DNA from: Aestuariivita sp.
GTDB taxonomy: Bacteria; Pseudomonadota; Alphaproteobacteria; Rhodobacterales; Rhodobacteraceae
Length of the DNA stretch: 64,000 nucleotides
Direction of reading: 5' to 3'
NCBI RefSeq assembly: GCF_021404545.1
Contig: NZ_JAAWWD010000033.1
Coordinates: 1-64,000, forward strand
The position numbers were made by a program, and so were the translations under genes. The notes below the pieces were generated by a model. That model was not told the DNA's origin and ran no database searches. It worked only from the letters and a program-made list of their open reading frames with translations. Within the stretch, counting starts at the first letter, position 1. Every line of letters begins with the position of its first letter. This document shows, in pieces, positions 61,316-64,000 of the stretch.

Positions 61316-61406
61316 AGGGACACAATCCACTCAAATCACTGTTCCCGGAAAGGGTCAGCCCGGCACCGATTCCGGTCAACAACAATCCGTCGAAAGGGAG
61401 CGCTTC

Positions 61407-63851
61407 ATGTCTGAATTTCCAACCACGGCCCGCGTCGTCATCATTGGCGGCGGAGTTGTCGGCACTTCGGGCCTTTATCATCTGGCCAAGGCGGGCTGGA
61501 CCGACTCTGTGCTGCTGGAAAAGAACGAGTTGACCGCGGGGTCGACCTGGCACGCGGCGGGCAATTGCCCGTCGTTCAGCACCTCCTGGGCGGTTATGAA
61601 CATGCAACGCTATTCGCTGGGCCTTTATGCCGGTCTCGCGGATGAGGTCGATTACCCGATGAACTATCACGTCACGGGCTCGATCCGGCTGGCTCATTCC
61701 AATGAAAGGATGATGGAATTCGAGCGCGCCCGCGCCATGGGCCGCTATCAGGGTCTGAATATCGACATGATGTCGATCCAGGACATGAAAGACGCCTATC
61801 CCTTTCTGGAAACCCATGACCTTGAGGGAGGTCTCTGGGACCCGGACGATGGCGATATCGACCCCGCCCAGTTGACCCAGGCGCTGGCCAAGGGCGCCCG
61901 TGACATGGGCGCCCGGATCGAGCGGTTTTGCCCGGCCACGGGCATCAGCCGCGATGGCGATGAATGGATCGTACATACCCAAAAGGGCGATATCCGCTGT
62001 GAGAAAGTCGTAAACGCGGCCGGGTACTATGCCCAGCGTGTCGGCGAGTGGTTCAAGCCGTTTGGCGGACGCACTGTCCCGATGACCGTGATGAGCCACC
62101 AGTATTTCCTGACCGAAGAGATCCCTGAGCTTGCGGCCTGGACCAACGAGAATGGGCGCAAGGTTCCGCTCTTGCGCGACGTGGACACCTCCTATTATCT
62201 GCGGCAGGACAAGAACGGTCTCAACCTCGGCCCCTATGAACGCAACTGCAGGGCGCATTGGGTAACACCCGAGGATCCGATGCCCGAGGATTTCAGCTTC
62301 CAGCTTTATCCAGACGATTTGGAACGCCTCGAATGGTATATCGAGGATGCGATGGCGCGGGTGCCCCTGCTGGGCACTGCCGGTGTAGGCCGGGTGATCA
62401 ACGGACCGATCCCTTACGCGCCGGACGGCCTGCCGCTGATCGGGCCGATGCCGGGTGTGCCCAATGCCTATGAGGCTTGTGTCTTTACCTTCGGCATCAC
62501 CCAGGGCGGCGGCGCGGGCAAGGTGCTGGCCGAATGGATCACCGAAGGGCAGACCGAATGGGATATGTGGGCTGTCGATCCGCGCCGTTACACCGACTAC
62601 ACCGATCAGGATTATTGCGATCAAAAAGCGATTGAGGTCTATGGCCACGAATACGCCATCCACTTCCCCTGGCATGAATGGCCCGCAGGCCGTGACAAGA
62701 AACTGTCGCCTGTCGATGCAAGAGTTCGCGAGCAGGGCGGCCAAATGGGGGCCTATAACGGGTGGGAGCGCGCCAATTGGTTCGCGCAGCCCGGAGACGA
62801 CATCTCCCTTGAGGCAGCGCATACCTGGAACCGGCGCGGCCCGTGGGAGGCGCGCATCCGCGAGGAATGCGAGGCGGTTCGCGACGGTGTCGGCGTGCTC
62901 GACCTGCCGGGGTTTTCACGGTTCAAGTTCACGGGCGATGGGGCTGCCGAATGGTTGCGTGGCCGGATCACGGGCGGTTTGCCGAAACCGGGGCGCATGA
63001 ACCTGGCATACTTCGCAGATGATCGCGGGCGCATCCTGACCGAGATGTCGGTGATCCGCCATGGCGAGGATGACTTTACCCTGATTACCGCCGCCACGGC
63101 ACAGTGGCACGACTTTGACGTGCTGCGCCCGGCGGTGGATGCGGGTCTGTCGCTGAGCGATCATACCACCGACTATTCGACACTGATCGTTTGCGGCCCC
63201 AACTCCCGCGCGCTCTTTGAAAAGATCGCCGAGGCGGATCTTTCGCTTGGCTGGCTGAGCCATCAGTCCGCGACCGTTGCAGGTAAACCCGCAATGCAGG
63301 TGCGCGTGTCCTTCGCCGGGGAATTGGGATGGGAGATCCACGCGGCCAATGCCGAGATGCCCGCGATCTATGACGCGGTGCTGGCAGAAGGGGCCAAGCC
63401 CTTTGGCATGTGGGCGCTCAACTCCCTGCGGATCGAAAAGGGCTACCGCGCGTGGAAGGGGGACCTTTCGACCGATTACACCCTGCTCGAAGGCGGGCTC
63501 GACCGCTTTGTCAAGCTCGACAAGCCGCAGGACTTCCCGGGCAAAACCGCGCTGATGAACGAAAAACAGCAGGGCGTCAAAAAGCGTTTCGTCACCCTCA
63601 CGGTCGAGGCGGGCGAAGCCGACGCGCCCTATATGTCGACGCTTTGGCACAATGGCGATGTGGTGGGCGAGACGACGTCGGGTGCCTGGGGCTACCGCGT
63701 GAACAAATCCGTGGCGCTGGGCATGCTGCGCCCGGATCTGGCCGTGCCTGGAACCCGGATCGAGGTTGAGATCTTCGGCGAACGCCGCCCCGCCAAGGTC
63801 GAGCCGGATCAGCCGCTCTGGGATCCCGAAAACCAAAGGCTCCGCGCATGA
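61407..63851 (+). CDS. Dimethylglycine dehydrogenase-like FAD/GcvT fusion enzyme
   Basis: An 814-residue enzyme. N-terminal FAD fold VVIIGGGVVGTSGLYHLAKAG, then SGTWHAAG-type segment (here STWHAAGNCPSF; H49 is the position that holds FAD covalently in relatives). Residues about 400-814 form the folate-binding GcvT domain (LRGRITGGLPKPGRMNLAYF, SFAGELGWEIHAANAEM, LRIEKGYRAWKGDLS, the aminomethyltransferase-like core). It demethylates dimethylglycine or sarcosine, passing the methyl as methylene-THF. These are plentiful in roseobacters. Stop overlaps the following LysE start (ATGA). Confidence 0.93.
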   Translation: MSEFPTTARVVIIGGGVVGTSGLYHLAKAGWTDSVLLEKNELTAGSTWHAAGNCPSFSTSWAVMNMQRYSLGLYAGLADEVDYPMNYHVTGSIRLAHSNERMMEFERARAMGRYQGLNIDMMSIQDMKDAYPFLETHDLEGGLWDPDDGDIDPAQLTQALAKGARDMGARIERFCPATGISRDGDEWIVHTQKGDIRCEKVVNAAGYYAQRVGEWFKPFGGRTVPMTVMSHQYFLTEEIPELAAWTNENGRKVPLLRDVDTSYYLRQDKNGLNLGPYERNCRAHWVTPEDPMPEDFSFQLYPDDLERLEWYIEDAMARVPLLGTAGVGRVINGPIPYAPDGLPLIGPMPGVPNAYEACVFTFGITQGGGAGKVLAEWITEGQTEWDMWAVDPRRYTDYTDQDYCDQKAIEVYGHEYAIHFPWHEWPAGRDKKLSPVDARVREQGGQMGAYNGWERANWFAQPGDDISLEAAHTWNRRGPWEARIREECEAVRDGVGVLDLPGFSRFKFTGDGAAEWLRGRITGGLPKPGRMNLAYFADDRGRILTEMSVIRHGEDDFTLITAATAQWHDFDVLRPAVDAGLSLSDHTTDYSTLIVCGPNSRALFEKIAEADLSLGWLSHQSATVAGKPAMQVRVSFAGELGWEIHAANAEMPAIYDAVLAEGAKPFGMWALNSLRIEKGYRAWKGDLSTDYTLLEGGLDRFVKLDKPQDFPGKTALMNEKQQGVKKRFVTLTVEAGEADAPYMSTLWHNGDVVGETTSGAWGYRVNKSVALGMLRPDLAVPGTRIEVEIFGERRPAKVEPDQPLWDPENQRLRA

Positions 63852-64000
63852 GTATCGAGACCTATCTGATCTATCTGGGTGTGCTTTTTGCGTTCTTCGC
63901 AACGCCTCCCGATACCAGCCAGCTGTTGATGATGTCCAACGCCATGCGTCACGGGCTTGGGCGCAGCATGGCGACGGCGGCAGGGGATCTGACCGCAAAC
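63848..64000 (+). CDS. LysE/RhtB-family exporter, N-terminal part (cut by window end)
   Basis: The first 51 residues are visible: MSIETYLIYLGVLFAFFATP followed by PDTSQLLMMSNAMRHGLGRSM, the LysE/RhtB start with the PDTSQ-like turn and first two helices. ATG 63848 overlaps the stop of the dimethylglycine dehydrogenase-like gene, so it is probably co-transcribed and may export an amine or amino acid from that pathway. Confidence 0.8.
   Translation, partial: MSIETYLIYLGVLFAFFATPPDTSQLLMMSNAMRHGLGRSMATAAGDLTAN

Overview
The window is GC-rich chromosomal DNA that reads like a marine member of the Rhodobacteraceae (Roseobacter group, Alphaproteobacteria). The signs are a CcrM methyltransferase next to rnhB, the pmbA/cysQ-like/DUF4170/waaA/lpxK block, leuS-lptE-holA, DUF2125 and DUF3576 proteins, a Rhodobacter-type porin, and a dimethylglycine dehydrogenase/GcvT enzyme. 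No rRNA, tRNA or CRISPR array was seen. Genus cannot be fixed from the sequence alone.

Layout. 1-570: remains of two insertion sequences (IS630-type end, IS3-type fragment). 569-8100: an APC permease, then a compact catabolic or uptake locus made of a GntR/FCD regulator, two near-identical operator palindromes, a PLP group II decarboxylase and a TauABC-like ABC transporter, then a membrane acyltransferase. 8657-17392: mostly core genes (rnhB, ccrM with a GANTC cluster in its promoter, a class III cyclase, alkB, mutY, a DciA-like protein, a DsbA-like protein, a CoA-transferase). 17553-23840: lipid A/Kdo and peptide-maturation genes on the minus strand, ending with a DUF2125 protein. 23970-28250: an SDR plus a catalytically odd crotonase, a small HNH protein, an MscS channel and a flavoprotein. 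28228-33487: GST, holA, lptE, leuS, DUF3576. 33811-38183: porin, yggS, small secreted protein, L,D-transpeptidase, HEPN-like protein, ribA.

38346-43052: OmpR-type regulator, two tandem candidate small RNAs (one behind an FnrL-like box), an oxidoreductase, xthA, ybbN-like, a LON-domain protein and a Trm112 protein. 43337-51889: orphan ORF, ubiH-like, amidase, aminotransferase, ftsK, lolA, lytic transglycosylase. 51967-58183: AEC transporter, hspQ, gamma-glutamyltransferase, an anti-sigma/STAS pair, thiolase, a hypothetical and free-methionine-sulfoxide reductase. 58392-64000: XRE-cupin regulator with paired operators, LysE exporter, GFA protein, an RTX protein with a GH114-like domain, a dimethylglycine dehydrogenase-like enzyme and a LysE gene cut by the window edge.

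The least ordinary signals are (i) two consecutive small-RNA-like units sharing an 18-nt sequence with an anti-Shine-Dalgarno loop, the second 65 nt downstream of a TTGA-N6-TCAA box; (ii) a dispersed REP-like hairpin family carrying the 5' GTAG tetranucleotide, five units at four gene ends, one locus an inverted pair; (iii) the GntR-decarboxylase-TauABC-like locus with twin operators; (iv) three GANTC sites in 39 bp upstream of ccrM; (v) a short crotonase lacking both usual glutamates; and (vi) an RTX-secreted GH114-like protein.
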